Origin: Anaerorhabdus sp036641015
Lineage (GTDB): Bacteria; Bacillota_I; Bacilli_A; Erysipelotrichales; Erysipelotrichaceae
NCBI RefSeq assembly: GCF_036641015.1
Contig: NZ_JAVWFO010000002.1
Span: 1-64,000, forward strand
DNA: 64,000 nucleotides
Direction: 5' to 3'
In this document: positions 8,992 through 18,176 of the stretch, in pieces
Numbering within the stretch: position 1 is the first letter of the stretch
Layout: each line of letters starts with the position of its first letter
Position numbers and translations under genes: made by a program
The notes under the pieces: model-generated
Databases searched by the model: none
The model's input: only the letters and a program-made list of their open reading frames with translations
Told to the model about the DNA's origin: nothing

Positions 8992-10278
8992 ATGAAAAAG
9001 GCAATTGCGTTGGCAGGTGGCGGAACTAAAGGTGCTTATCAAGCGGGATTTGTGAAGGCTATTCAAGAGTTAGGAATTAAGTATGACATTGTTACTGGAA
9101 CTTCGATAGGATCTTTAAATGGAGCACTACTTGTACAACATGAAGAAGATCGTTTAATAGAATTGTGGAAGCAAATGAATTATTCAAGGGTACTAGCAAA
9201 TCAAATTCCAATAAAATTAAATATCGATGAATTTTTAAAAGAATCAAACCGTGTAACATCGTTTTTTAAGAAATATATGCAAGAAAAAGGTGCAGACATT
9301 ACACCATTTAAAGAAATGATTCATGAGTATTATAATGAAGAGAAATTTTTATCTTCTAATATAGATTATGGGTTAGTTACAGTAGAGTTTCCATCATTAA
9401 AGCATCACTATATAACTAAAGAAATAATGAGAGATGGCAATGGTGAGAAATATTTATTAGCGAGTGCATCATGTTACCCAGCATTTCCTAAATGTGAGTT
9501 AAATGATTACTTATTTATTGATGGTGGATATTATGACAACCTTCCAATAGAATTAGCGTTGCGTTTAGGTGCAGATGAAGTTATTGCGGTTGATTTAGAT
9601 GATAAACCAATTCATAAGCAATTTGTAAATAAGCCAAATATACTTTATATTCGTCCAAGTTTTTCGTTAGGATCATTTTTAGATTTTGATCCAAAACACA
9701 TTACCCAAAATATACTATTAGGATATTTTGATACAATGAAAGCATTTAAGAAATTAGATGGTGTACGATATACTTTTTATCCATTGAGTGAAGTACCTGA
9801 TATGTTTAATAGCTTTTATTTAAAACTACTAATCTTTGATCATAAGTTAAGTAAATCAGCTTTAGTATCAGATGAAGATGCTGTATCAACCCGATTATGT
9901 AGAAATAATAATCGTAGTTATTTAACAATTAAAGAAATGAATTATGCATTAATGGATGATATTATGTCGATAATGCAAATGAGTCCATATGAATTATATA
10001 AAACAGATGATGTAATAATGAATATTCATAAAGAATTTGAAGCACCATTTAATTCGAATTATGAAGTGTTACCAGAATTAAATGTTAAGGAATTAGTAAG
10101 TGCGTTAACTAACTTAAGTAAAAAAGATATAATTTGCAAGTTATTACATTGTTTATTATATCCAGAAACAAGTAAGATACCACTACATTTGATTCTTAAT
10201 GTATTTGGGTATGAAACGGCAATAGCGTTATGGATTATAACTAGTAAAGGGATGGAGTTAAAATGGCAGGAACTATGA
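8992..10278 (+). CDS. Patatin-like phospholipase
   Basis: A 428-residue protein with the patatin catalytic layout: oxyanion motif GGGTKGAY at about 9-16, nucleophile elbow GTSIG (Ser about 39) and the catalytic Asp in DGGYYDN (~175). It probably hydrolyses acyl esters of membrane lipids. The N-terminal ~280 residues are the lipase domain; the last ~150 are helical and unassigned. The ATG at 8992 is preferred over the in-frame GTG at 8983 because AGAGGTG precedes it. Its 3' end overlaps the dUTPase start by 16 bases, so the pair is translationally linked. Confidence 0.88.
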   Translation: MKKAIALAGGGTKGAYQAGFVKAIQELGIKYDIVTGTSIGSLNGALLVQHEEDRLIELWKQMNYSRVLANQIPIKLNIDEFLKESNRVTSFFKKYMQEKGADITPFKEMIHEYYNEEKFLSSNIDYGLVTVEFPSLKHHYITKEIMRDGNGEKYLLASASCYPAFPKCELNDYLFIDGGYYDNLPIELALRLGADEVIAVDLDDKPIHKQFVNKPNILYIRPSFSLGSFLDFDPKHITQNILLGYFDTMKAFKKLDGVRYTFYPLSEVPDMFNSFYLKLLIFDHKLSKSALVSDEDAVSTRLCRNNNRSYLTIKEMNYALMDDIMSIMQMSPYELYKTDDVIMNIHKEFEAPFNSNYEVLPELNVKELVSALTNLSKKDIICKLLHCLLYPETSKIPLHLILNVFGYETAIALWIITSKGMELKWQEL

Positions 10279-10784
10279 ATAAAGTAGCAATGTTTGAGAA
10301 AGTAAGTTTTGTGCAGTTTAAAAAAGATTGGCAAACTTTGTATCAAGATAGTGATGAGAAAATAAAAGAAATTTATGAGAAGATTAAACTTCCTCAAAGA
10401 GCTACTAAAGGATCAGCAGGATATGATTTCTTTTTGCCAATTGATTATCTTTTTAAACCTAAAGAAAAAATTAAAATACCTACAGGTATACGTGTAAGGA
10501 TTAATGAGGGTTGGGTACTACAATTATTTCCAAGAAGTAGTTTAGGTTTTAAGTATGGGTTAAAGCTTAGCAATACAGTTGGAATTATTGATTCAGATTA
10601 TTATAATTCTGATAATGAAGGACATATGTTTATGTCAATGGTTAATGATAACGATGAAGGGTTATCAATAGATTTGAAGCAAGGTAATGCTATAGTTCAA
10701 GGTATATTTGTACCGTTTGGTATAACAATTGATGATGCTGCTGATGGTATTAGAAATGGTGGATTTGGTAGTACTAATAAATAA
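10263..10784 (+). CDS. dut: dUTP diphosphatase-like trimeric hydrolase
   Basis: A 173-residue protein with the five trimeric dUTPase/dCTP deaminase motifs in order: motif 1 AGYDFFLP, motif 2 PRSSLGFKYGL, motif 3 NTVGIIDSDYYN (catalytic Asp), motif 4 GNAIVQGIFVPF and motif 5 RNGGFGSTNK. It should hydrolyse dUTP to dUMP and pyrophosphate, limiting uracil in DNA. An extra ~45 residues before motif 1 are not typical of the ~145-residue bacterial enzymes. The ATG at 10263 has GGGATGGAG upstream and overlaps the patatin gene; the two functions are unrelated, so the link is probably only transcriptional. Confidence 0.88.
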   Translation: MAGTMNKVAMFEKVSFVQFKKDWQTLYQDSDEKIKEIYEKIKLPQRATKGSAGYDFFLPIDYLFKPKEKIKIPTGIRVRINEGWVLQLFPRSSLGFKYGLKLSNTVGIIDSDYYNSDNEGHMFMSMVNDNDEGLSIDLKQGNAIVQGIFVPFGITIDDAADGIRNGGFGSTNK

Positions 10785-10856
10785 ACTAATTGATTATCAT
10801 TTTAATAAAATGCTGATTAGTGTAAAATAGTCTTAATAGAAAAGGGGTTTTGGTAT

Positions 10857-12161
10857 ATGGATAAAATACAAGAGATGTTAACGTTTATTCAATCTTCACC
10901 GACTTGTTATCAAGCGGTGGATACAATAAAAAAAGAATTGGAAAAAGAGGGGTTTATTGAACTAAATGAAAACGAATCTTATCATATTGAAAAAGGAAAG
11001 AAGTATTTTGTAACAAGAAATTATTCGAGTATACTTGCGTTTAAAGTAGGCCAACGCTTAAATGATTTGAATTATCAAATAGTAGCTTCACACAGTGATG
11101 CTCCATCATTTAAACTTAAACCAAAAAACAAAAAGAATAATAGTGGATTTGAAGTAATCAATACTGAAGTATATGGTGGTCCTATTTTCAATACTTGGCT
11201 AGATCGTTTGTTAAGTGTTGCGGGAAGAGTATTGGTTAAAGAAGAAAATGGAATTGCATTAAAACTAGTTTTTATTAAAGAACCAGTTTGTTTAATTCCT
11301 AATCTTGCTATTCATATGAATCGTGGTGTCAATGAAGGGGTTAAGTTAAATCCACAAATTGATTTATTACCAATGTTATCTAAAAACAAAGACTTTGATT
11401 TAATGGATATCATTGCATCAAACTGTAATGTAAATAAAGAAGATATCTTAGATACTGATTTATTTTTATACCCTGTTGATAATGGTTATGTGTGGGGTGA
11501 TAATAAAGAGTTTGTATCAGTGAATCATTTGGATGATTTGCAATGTGCTTATACAACATTACAAGGTTTCTTACAAGGTGGACATGAGGATACAATTTCG
11601 GTTTATTGTTGTTTCGATAATGAAGAGGTAGGTAGTGGTACAAAACAAGGTGCTGATTCTACTTTCTTGATGGATAATATTAAGCGTATTAATGCAGGTC
11701 TTGGACTTAATGAAGAGAATCTACAAACAGCGTTAGCATCTAGTATAATTGTATCGGCAGATAATGCTCATTCTATTCATCCAAATCATCCAGAGAAAGC
11801 AGATCCAACTAATGTTGTATCAATTAATGAGGGTATTGTATTAAAATATAATGCAAATCAAAGCTATAGTACAGATGGATTATCAGCAGCAATTTTTAGA
11901 GAAATGTGTAAAGATGATTCAGTGAAATTTCAAACATTTACAAATCGTTCTGATGAACGAGGTGGTGGAACATTAGGTGCTATCAGTACTTCTCATGTAA
12001 GTATCCTGTCGGTTGATATTGGTTGTGCACAATTAGCAATGCATTCAGCATTAGAAACAGCAGGAACAAAAGATACAGAAATGATGATTACAGCATTAGA
12101 AAAATATTTTAGCTCTCATTTAGTACGTGGAGCTGGTTATCAATATAAGATTGAGAGGTAG
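10857..12161 (+). CDS. M18-family metalloaminopeptidase
   Basis: A 434-residue cytosolic aminopeptidase of the M18 (aspartyl aminopeptidase) family. Expected two-metal ligands are visible: SHSDAPSFKLKP, NHLDDLQ, DNEEVGSGTKQGADS, SADNAHSIHPNHPE and a late His in QLAMHSALE. It removes N-terminal residues, typically acidic ones, from peptides. AAGGGG lies ten bases before the ATG. It begins a tight peptide-processing run with methionine aminopeptidase five bases downstream. The opp peptide importer lies a few kilobases on, consistent with peptide use. Confidence 0.92.
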   Translation: MDKIQEMLTFIQSSPTCYQAVDTIKKELEKEGFIELNENESYHIEKGKKYFVTRNYSSILAFKVGQRLNDLNYQIVASHSDAPSFKLKPKNKKNNSGFEVINTEVYGGPIFNTWLDRLLSVAGRVLVKEENGIALKLVFIKEPVCLIPNLAIHMNRGVNEGVKLNPQIDLLPMLSKNKDFDLMDIIASNCNVNKEDILDTDLFLYPVDNGYVWGDNKEFVSVNHLDDLQCAYTTLQGFLQGGHEDTISVYCCFDNEEVGSGTKQGADSTFLMDNIKRINAGLGLNEENLQTALASSIIVSADNAHSIHPNHPEKADPTNVVSINEGIVLKYNANQSYSTDGLSAAIFREMCKDDSVKFQTFTNRSDERGGGTLGAISTSHVSILSVDIGCAQLAMHSALETAGTKDTEMMITALEKYFSSHLVRGAGYQYKIER

Positions 12162-12166
12162 AAGTT

Positions 12167-13030
12167 GTGGAAGACAAAGACATGTGTTGGTGTGGTAGTG
12201 GTAAGCCTTATGATGAGTGCCATAAACATATAGACGAAAAGATTGAGATGTATCGTAAAAGAGGATGTGAAGTTCCTCCTCGTAGTTTAATAAAAACACC
12301 GGCACAAATAGAAAAGATAAGAGAAAGTGCAAAGATAAACACGGCAGTACTTGATCATGTAGCAAAACATATACATGAAGGAATGAGTACAGAAGAAATT
12401 GATGTATTAGTATCTGAATTTACAAAAGATAATGGAGCAATTTGTGCACCATATCAATATCAAGGATACCCAAAAAGTGTGTGTACTTCCATTAATGAAG
12501 AAGTTTGTCATGGTATACCTAGTAGAATCAAAAAATTACAAAATGGCGATATAGTTAATGTCGATGTTTCAACTATATTAGATGGATACTTTAGTGATGC
12601 ATCAAGAATGTTTTGTATTGGTGAGGTAAGCCCAGAAAAACAGAAACTAGTAGATGTTACAAAGGAATGCTTGAAAATAGGTATTGAAGCAGCAAAACCT
12701 TGGGGCTTTGTTGGTGACATAGGAGAAGCTATAAGCAAGTATGCTCATCAACATGGATACTCTGTTGTTAGAGAGTTAGGTGGGCATGGGATAGGAATAG
12801 AATTCCATGAAGATCCATTTATTTCTCATATTGGTAAAAAAGGAACAGGAATGTTACTTGTACCAGGTATGATATTTACTATTGAACCGATGATTAATAC
12901 TGGTGGGGCAAATGTAGTTGTAGATCGTTATAACGGTTGGACAATCTATACAGCAGATGGAAAGCCATCAGCACAAGTTGAACATATGATTTTAATAACT
13001 GAAGAGGGTTCTGAGATATTGACTTATTAG
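12167..13030 (+). CDS. map: Type I methionine aminopeptidase with N-terminal SEC-C zinc motif
   Basis: A 287-residue enzyme that removes initiator methionine from nascent proteins. Residues 1-40 carry a SEC-C motif (C7-W-C9-GSGK...C18-H19), the zinc module found in SecA tails and in some MetAPs, probably for ribosome association. The catalytic domain shows the metal ligands in NVDVSTILDGYFSD, the GGHGIG histidine, and Glu in FTIEPM and AQVEHM. The start is a GTG at 12167 with GAGAGG upstream; an ATG five codons later would cut only before the zinc motif. It lies between two genes of likely co-transcription. Confidence 0.92.
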   Translation: MEDKDMCWCGSGKPYDECHKHIDEKIEMYRKRGCEVPPRSLIKTPAQIEKIRESAKINTAVLDHVAKHIHEGMSTEEIDVLVSEFTKDNGAICAPYQYQGYPKSVCTSINEEVCHGIPSRIKKLQNGDIVNVDVSTILDGYFSDASRMFCIGEVSPEKQKLVDVTKECLKIGIEAAKPWGFVGDIGEAISKYAHQHGYSVVRELGGHGIGIEFHEDPFISHIGKKGTGMLLVPGMIFTIEPMINTGGANVVVDRYNGWTIYTADGKPSAQVEHMILITEEGSEILTY

Positions 13031-13040
13031 GAGGTTATGT

Positions 13041-13556
13041 ATGGATGATTTAAGAAAAGCAATATTTGAAACACGTAGAAGTATAAGAAGTTTTGAACCA
13101 AGACAAATCTCAAATGTAGATTTGCATGAAATGCTTGAAGCAGCTCAATTAGCAGCAAGCGCAATGAATGAGCAAGCGTGGTTTTTTACTGTAATTCAAA
13201 AAGAAGAGGTTATACAGGAGTTAGCTTTACTTGCGACAGGTATTGAGGAAGCACCTTATTATAATGCACCTACAGTAATCGCATGCTTTGCAGCTGATGA
13301 TGCTATTGCACCAGTTGAAGACTGTACATTAGCAATCGCTAATATGATGTATGCTGCAGTACTAAATGATTTAGGTACATGTTGGATTCATTCTACTAAA
13401 GAAGTGTTTAATAATCCTAAATATGCAAAATTAAAAAAAGCATGTGGAGTACCTGATGGTTACACATGCATAGGATCTTTAGCGGTAGGGTATCCAAGAA
13501 ATGAAAGTCCTAAACCAGAATCAAGAAAACAAAATGTGTTTTCTATTATTAGATAA
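13041..13556 (+). CDS. Nitroreductase-family flavoprotein
   Basis: A 171-residue member of the small FMN-dependent nitroreductase family. The N-terminal RRSIRSF FMN-phosphate motif, the central AIANMMYAA helix with GTCWIHS, and the C-terminal GYPRNESPKPESRK segment are typical. It may reduce nitro or quinone-like compounds with NAD(P)H; the true substrate is unknown. Start has TAGGAGG seven bases upstream. It ends convergently with azlD, overlapping it by eight bases. Confidence 0.88.
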   Translation: MDDLRKAIFETRRSIRSFEPRQISNVDLHEMLEAAQLAASAMNEQAWFFTVIQKEEVIQELALLATGIEEAPYYNAPTVIACFAADDAIAPVEDCTLAIANMMYAAVLNDLGTCWIHSTKEVFNNPKYAKLKKACGVPDGYTCIGSLAVGYPRNESPKPESRKQNVFSIIR

Positions 13557-13857
13557 AACGTTCTACAATAAATACAACAGCACAAGCATAGAGGGCTACC
13601 GTAAGGAGTCCTTTTTCTTTGTATGCAAGAACTAATGCAGTAATTAATCCAGCGATTGCTGAAATAGGAGATGCGGTGGAATTAATAATTGCTGGGAATG
13701 TCATTGCACTTAATACTGCATAAGGCATATAGAATAAAAAACTTGAAATCCATTTATTTTTAATTTTACCTTTAATAAATATTAAGGGTATTACTCTTAA
13801 TAAATATGTTGTACCTGCTGTAACAAGTAAATAAAGTAAGAAATTATTCATATTCAT
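13549..13857 (-). CDS. azlD: AzlD-family branched-chain amino acid exporter subunit
   Basis: A 102-residue protein with three to four hydrophobic helices and the AzlD features TTYLLRVIPLIF near the start and YMPYAVLSAMTFPAI in the middle. AzlD is the small partner of AzlC in branched-chain amino acid (LIV-E family) export. GTGGAGGTAA precedes the ATG. The gene overlaps the 3' end of azlC, indicating translational coupling. Confidence 0.85.
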   Translation of the reverse strand: MNMNNFLLYLLVTAGTTYLLRVIPLIFIKGKIKNKWISSFLFYMPYAVLSAMTFPAIINSTASPISAIAGLITALVLAYKEKGLLTVALYACAVVFIVERFI

Positions 13858-14545
13858 TTACCTCCACTGGGAAAAGTGAAGCACTTATTGCCGAGGCAAT
13901 TATTGTACAAAGAATTATAGAAAATCCACCAGATATAAAGTTAAAGAATGGAATATAAGCGAACAATGAACTTAAAACAACTGATATTAATATAGTAAAG
14001 GCAACGGTTTTAACTTTCTTGGCAACGGGTAAAATAATGGCAATAAACATACCGTATAGTGCAATTGAAAAGGCGGATTGTAACGATGCTGGTAATAATG
14101 AGTTAAAAGTACCACCAAGAAAAGTTCCTAGAGTCCATCCTATTATAGGGGTAGTCATTAATCCAAGCATATATGTAAAGTGATTAGGTTCACTTTGTGA
14201 TTGAGCAACAGCATATATTTCGTCGGTATTACCAAATGCAACAATGCATTTTTCACTTAATTTCATTTTAGAATCTAGTTTTTGAGATAATGACACAGAC
14301 ATCAATACATAACGAAAATTAATAATTATTGTTGTAAGAAACACTTCAAATACTGGGGCATTAACACCCATCAATTGAATAGCTGCGAATTGACCAGCTG
14401 AAGTAAGATTAGCTAATGATAGAAGTGTAGCTTGTATTGTGGATAGACCTTGAGCGGTAGCCACCATACCAAATGTAAATGATACTGAAAGGTATCCTAA
14501 ACCAATAGGTAGACCGTTTTTTAATCCCTTTTTAAATCGTTCCAT
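13844..14545 (-). CDS. azlC: AzlC-family branched-chain amino acid exporter, large subunit
   Basis: A 233-residue polytopic membrane protein. The AzlC signature GLPIGLGYLSVSFTFG near residue 15, the LTSAGQFAAIQLM segment and NFRYVLMSVSLS follow the family. With AzlD it exports branched-chain amino acids or analogues. The ATG at 14545 is preferred over an in-frame GTG three codons upstream because AAGGTG sits six bases before it. The operon diverges from the pyrophosphatase gene across ~120 bp. Confidence 0.88.
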   Translation of the reverse strand: MERFKKGLKNGLPIGLGYLSVSFTFGMVATAQGLSTIQATLLSLANLTSAGQFAAIQLMGVNAPVFEVFLTTIIINFRYVLMSVSLSQKLDSKMKLSEKCIVAFGNTDEIYAVAQSQSEPNHFTYMLGLMTTPIIGWTLGTFLGGTFNSLLPASLQSAFSIALYGMFIAIILPVAKKVKTVAFTILISVVLSSLFAYIPFFNFISGGFSIILCTIIASAISASLFPVEVNEYE

Positions 14546-14664
14546 TCTTATCACCTTGAATTAGTGTAACGCGATGAATTTTAAAGTTCAAGTTAATTTG
14601 CTAATTATTTGAAATTGTACTGTATATCAAGTAAAATAAAGGTACTGTAGAAAAGGTGAAAACA

Positions 14665-16296
14665 ATGGATGATAAAGTATATGTAGTAGGACATAAAAAT
14701 CCTGACTCAGATTCAATATGTTCAGCGTTGGCGTATGCTAATTTAAAACGACAATTAGGGGAAGATGCAATTGCATGCAGATTAGGACCTTTAAATGACG
14801 AAACAAAGTATATATTAAAGCGATTTAATTTAGAGAATCCTTTACTATTAAAAGATGCAAGAAGTCAATTAAAAGATATTGAAAAAGATAACGCAAATTT
14901 GATTAATGAATACAATACGATGAATGAAGCTTGGAGTGAAATGCTTGGAGCTAGTAATAGAAGTCTTGTAGTTGTAAATGATAAGGAAGATTTAGTAGGG
15001 ATATTATCTACATCGAATCTAGCAATGACCCGTTTGATGTTGCCAGAGGAAATCGAATTTTTAATGCGTTCAACCAACCAAGAATCTATATCTAAAACTG
15101 TAAATGGCTCAATTGTTCATCAAGCTAGTGGATTTGTATTGAGTGGTAAAGTATTTATTATTACATTATTGAATATGGATAATTTCAGCGATAATTTGGT
15201 TGGAAGCATATGTATTATGTCTGATGGAATATTGAAGCAACGTCAATTAGTTGAAGGTGGAGCAAAATGTTTAATCATTACATGTAGTCAAGATGTAGAT
15301 GATTCAGTTTTACGTTTAGCAAAGGAAAACGATTGTGCAATTATACAAACAAGTTGGGATACAATGAATGTAGCTAAAGTTATCAATGAAGCATTCCCAA
15401 TAAGAAGTATTATGACACCACATGCAATGACATTTAATGAAAATGAATTTGTTGATGATGTGGCTAAAAAGATGATGAATACTCGTTTCCGTAGTTATCC
15501 TGTATTAAACGATGACGGTAAGATTGCAGGAGCTGTATCTCGTTACCATTTGCAAAATTATCGCCGTAAAAAATTTATTCTCGTTGACCATAGTGCAAGA
15601 AATCAAGCTATTAATAATATAGAAGAAGCAGATATTCAAGAAATTATTGATCATCACCATATTGGTAATATTGAAACTGACCATCCTATTTATTATCGAA
15701 ATCAACGATGTGGATGTACAGCAACGATTATTTCGCAACTATATCAAGAAAATGGTGTTACTCCTGATGAACAGATGGCAGGGATATTATTAAGTGCTAT
15801 TATTTCGGATACATTGCATTTCAAATCAGCTACAACTACTGAACTTGATAAAAAAACAGCGATGTGGTTAGCGGATTTAGCTCATATTGATGTTGATGTA
15901 TATGCGATTGAAATGTTAAGTGCATCAGTGGCATTAATAGAAGCTACACCATCGCAAATACTTAACCGTGACTTAAAGAGTTATGATATAGGTAAATATA
16001 AGTTAGGTATTGGACAAACTAATTACCATAACATAGAAGATTTGCAAAAAATTCTTCCAGAATTCAGAAAAAATCTTGAATTAGAGGTACAAGAAAAGAA
16101 ATTAGATTTGCTTGTAATGATGTTTACACATGTTATGGCAGAGGGAACAATGTTCGTGTACAGCGGACCATTGTCTTATATTATGAGCAATGTCATGAAT
16201 ACTCAGTTTGATGAAACTTCAGGTTATGACCATGATATCATTTCTCGTAAACAACAACTTATGCCAAAATTATCTTCAATGTTAAAGAATATTTAG
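14665..16296 (+). CDS. ppaC: Manganese-dependent inorganic pyrophosphatase with CBS and DRTGG domains
   Basis: A 543-residue family II pyrophosphatase. The DHH catalytic start (VGHKNPDSDS, about 5-14) is interrupted by an insert containing a CBS pair (DLVGILSTSNLAM near 115 and RSIMTPHAMTFNE...YPVLNDDGKIAG near 255-290) flanking a DRTGG domain, then resumes with IDHHHIGNI (~330) and a DHHA2 C-terminal domain. CBS-PPases are inhibited by AMP/ADP and activated by ATP or diadenosine polyphosphates. It hydrolyses pyrophosphate to drive biosynthesis. The ATG at 14665 is chosen; AAAGGTG precedes it. A terminator follows. Confidence 0.93.
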   Translation: MDDKVYVVGHKNPDSDSICSALAYANLKRQLGEDAIACRLGPLNDETKYILKRFNLENPLLLKDARSQLKDIEKDNANLINEYNTMNEAWSEMLGASNRSLVVVNDKEDLVGILSTSNLAMTRLMLPEEIEFLMRSTNQESISKTVNGSIVHQASGFVLSGKVFIITLLNMDNFSDNLVGSICIMSDGILKQRQLVEGGAKCLIITCSQDVDDSVLRLAKENDCAIIQTSWDTMNVAKVINEAFPIRSIMTPHAMTFNENEFVDDVAKKMMNTRFRSYPVLNDDGKIAGAVSRYHLQNYRRKKFILVDHSARNQAINNIEEADIQEIIDHHHIGNIETDHPIYYRNQRCGCTATIISQLYQENGVTPDEQMAGILLSAIISDTLHFKSATTTELDKKTAMWLADLAHIDVDVYAIEMLSASVALIEATPSQILNRDLKSYDIGKYKLGIGQTNYHNIEDLQKILPEFRKNLELEVQEKKLDLLVMMFTHVMAEGTMFVYSGPLSYIMSNVMNTQFDETSGYDHDIISRKQQLMPKLSSMLKNI

Positions 16297-16302
16297 TTGA
16301 TG

Positions 16303-16332
16303 AAATCTCACTTAAAAAAGGTGGGATTTTTT
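16303..16332 (+). terminator. Intrinsic terminator after the pyrophosphatase gene
   Basis: The stem AAATCTCAC/GTGGGATTT (one wobble) is followed by a T-run (TTTTTTATTTT), just after the stop at 16296. Confidence 0.8.
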
Positions 16333-16412
16333 ATTTTGAAGCGAAATGTAACAACTTTCATTGAAAATAATGTAAAATTTACCAAAATTAATGTAAAATG
16401 TTTCATTTTTTC

Positions 16413-16441
16413 TTGACACTGGAAAAGCACAAGGCTATACT
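16413..16441 (+). promoter_or_regulatory. Sigma-A promoter of the opp operon
   Basis: TTGACA (16413-16418), a 17-bp spacer and TATACT (16436-16441) give a near-consensus vegetative promoter about 30 bases upstream of the oppA start codon, which itself follows GAGAGGGGG. The strength fits the high expression expected for a binding protein. Confidence 0.85.
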
Positions 16442-16471
16442 TGGAACATATTTTGAGAGGGGGACTAAAAA

Positions 16472-18112
16472 ATGAAGAAACTCAAATTATTGATTGTTTC
16501 TACCCTGGTATTTGCTCTCGTTGCTGGATGTTCATCAAAGCCGGCTACAGAAGGTGGTACTGAAGGTGGAAATACAGGTGGTACAGGAAATAACAAGATT
16601 GTCGTTGCTACGGATACAGATTTATCAACGATGGATCATCACATTGCTACTGATGGTACTTCCTTTATTGCACAAACTTTAGCATTTTCTGGTTTAACAG
16701 AATTAGATGAAAACAACATGGCAATCCCTGAGATTGCTGAGACATGGGATATTAGTGAAGATGGTACAGTATATACTTTCCATTTGGCAGATGCTAAATG
16801 GTCAAATGGTACACCGCTTACTGCTAATGACTTTGTTTATGGATGGCAACGCTTAATTAATCAAGAAACAGCTAGTGAATATGCATTCATTCTTTCTACT
16901 ATTACACTTAAGAATGCAGATGCTGTTGCAGCTGGTGAACTACCACTTGAGGAATTAGGTGTTAAAGCACTTGATGATAAAACTTTAGAAGTAACTTTGG
17001 ATGCACCATGTGATTTCTTACTTGGTTTATTAGCATTCCCAAGTTTCTTCCCATTGAATCAAGAGTTCTATGAATCACAAGGTGATCAATATGCTACATC
17101 ACCTGCTAACATGATTTACAATGGACCATTTGTTATGACTGATTGGACTGCAGGTAACAGTTATTCATTTGCAAAGAATAATGACTACTTCAAAGCAGAT
17201 ACTATTGAAGCTGAAGGAATCGATTTTAAATTTATCCAAGATACTCAATCTGCAATGCTTGAATATCAAAGTGGAAACTTAGATGTTGTTAAATTAAATG
17301 GAGAACTTGTTGATGCGTATAAAGATCAAGAAGGATTTACAAACCGTTTACAAGGATATTTATGGTACTTATCACTTAATTTTGATGTACCTGAAATGCA
17401 AAACGCTAATTTAAGAAAAGCTATGATGTATGCAGTTGATCGTGAAACAATTGCTGCTAATGTATTAAAAGATGGATCAGTTGCTGCTGATGGAATTATT
17501 CCTATTCAATTAGCTACTGGACCTGATGGCACTGAGTTCCGTGATACTGCTGGTAAGATTACTTCTTATGATCCTGCTAAAGCATTAGAATACTATGAAA
17601 AAGCAAAAGCTGAATTAGGCAAAGATGCAGCAATTACATTATTATTTGAAGATACAGAAGCAAGTAAATCAGTTGCTGAATATATTCAAAACAATTTAGA
17701 AACAAACTGTCCAGGTATTACAGTAACCCTTGATAGTAAACCTAAAAAGACTCGTCTACAAATGATGCAAAATGGTGAATATCAAGTTGCACTACACCGT
17801 TGGGGACCTGACTATGCTGACCCTCAAACTTATTTAGATTTATTCTTAGTTGGGGCATCAAATAACTATGGTAAATATGAAAGTCAAGCATATCAAGATT
17901 TAGTTCTTGAAGCTACACAAGGTGAATCTGCAAAGGATTCTCAAGCTCGTTGGGATTTACTAGTACAAGCAGAAAAAGTATTAGTAGGTGATGATGCTGG
18001 TGTAATTCCAGTTTACCAAAATGGTGGAGCAATGATGATTAATCCAAACGTTACTGGAGTTGAATTCCATAGCGCTGGGGTTGATAGCTACCGTCATATG
18101 GCAAGAAAATAA
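16472..18112 (+). CDS. oppA: Oligopeptide-binding lipoprotein of an ABC importer
   Basis: A 546-residue SBP family 5 protein. It has an SPase II signal with lipobox LVAGC (Cys about 20), a Gly/Thr-rich linker (EGGTEGGNTGGTG) and the family motifs FHLADAKWSNGTPLTANDFVYGWQR and YNGPFVMTDW. Anchored outside the membrane, it captures peptides and delivers them to OppBC. It is the first gene of the opp operon behind a strong promoter, and a hairpin separates it from oppB, suggesting higher expression of the binding protein. Confidence 0.94.
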   Translation: MKKLKLLIVSTLVFALVAGCSSKPATEGGTEGGNTGGTGNNKIVVATDTDLSTMDHHIATDGTSFIAQTLAFSGLTELDENNMAIPEIAETWDISEDGTVYTFHLADAKWSNGTPLTANDFVYGWQRLINQETASEYAFILSTITLKNADAVAAGELPLEELGVKALDDKTLEVTLDAPCDFLLGLLAFPSFFPLNQEFYESQGDQYATSPANMIYNGPFVMTDWTAGNSYSFAKNNDYFKADTIEAEGIDFKFIQDTQSAMLEYQSGNLDVVKLNGELVDAYKDQEGFTNRLQGYLWYLSLNFDVPEMQNANLRKAMMYAVDRETIAANVLKDGSVAADGIIPIQLATGPDGTEFRDTAGKITSYDPAKALEYYEKAKAELGKDAAITLLFEDTEASKSVAEYIQNNLETNCPGITVTLDSKPKKTRLQMMQNGEYQVALHRWGPDYADPQTYLDLFLVGASNNYGKYESQAYQDLVLEATQGESAKDSQARWDLLVQAEKVLVGDDAGVIPVYQNGGAMMINPNVTGVEFHSAGVDSYRHMARK

Positions 18113-18121
18113 AGTTATGTA

Positions 18122-18149
18122 GAATAGAGCGAGGTTTCTCGCTCTATTC
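18122..18149 (+). terminator. Hairpin between oppA and oppB (attenuator or mRNA-processing stem)
   Basis: A perfect 12-bp stem (GAATAGAGCGAG/CTCGCTCTATTC) with a GTTT loop is followed by ATTTAAATT, not a strong T-run. The position just after oppA fits partial termination or 3'-end protection of an oppA transcript in excess over the permease genes. Confidence 0.7.
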
Positions 18150-18176
18150 ATTTAAATTAAAGAAAGGGGCAGGGAT

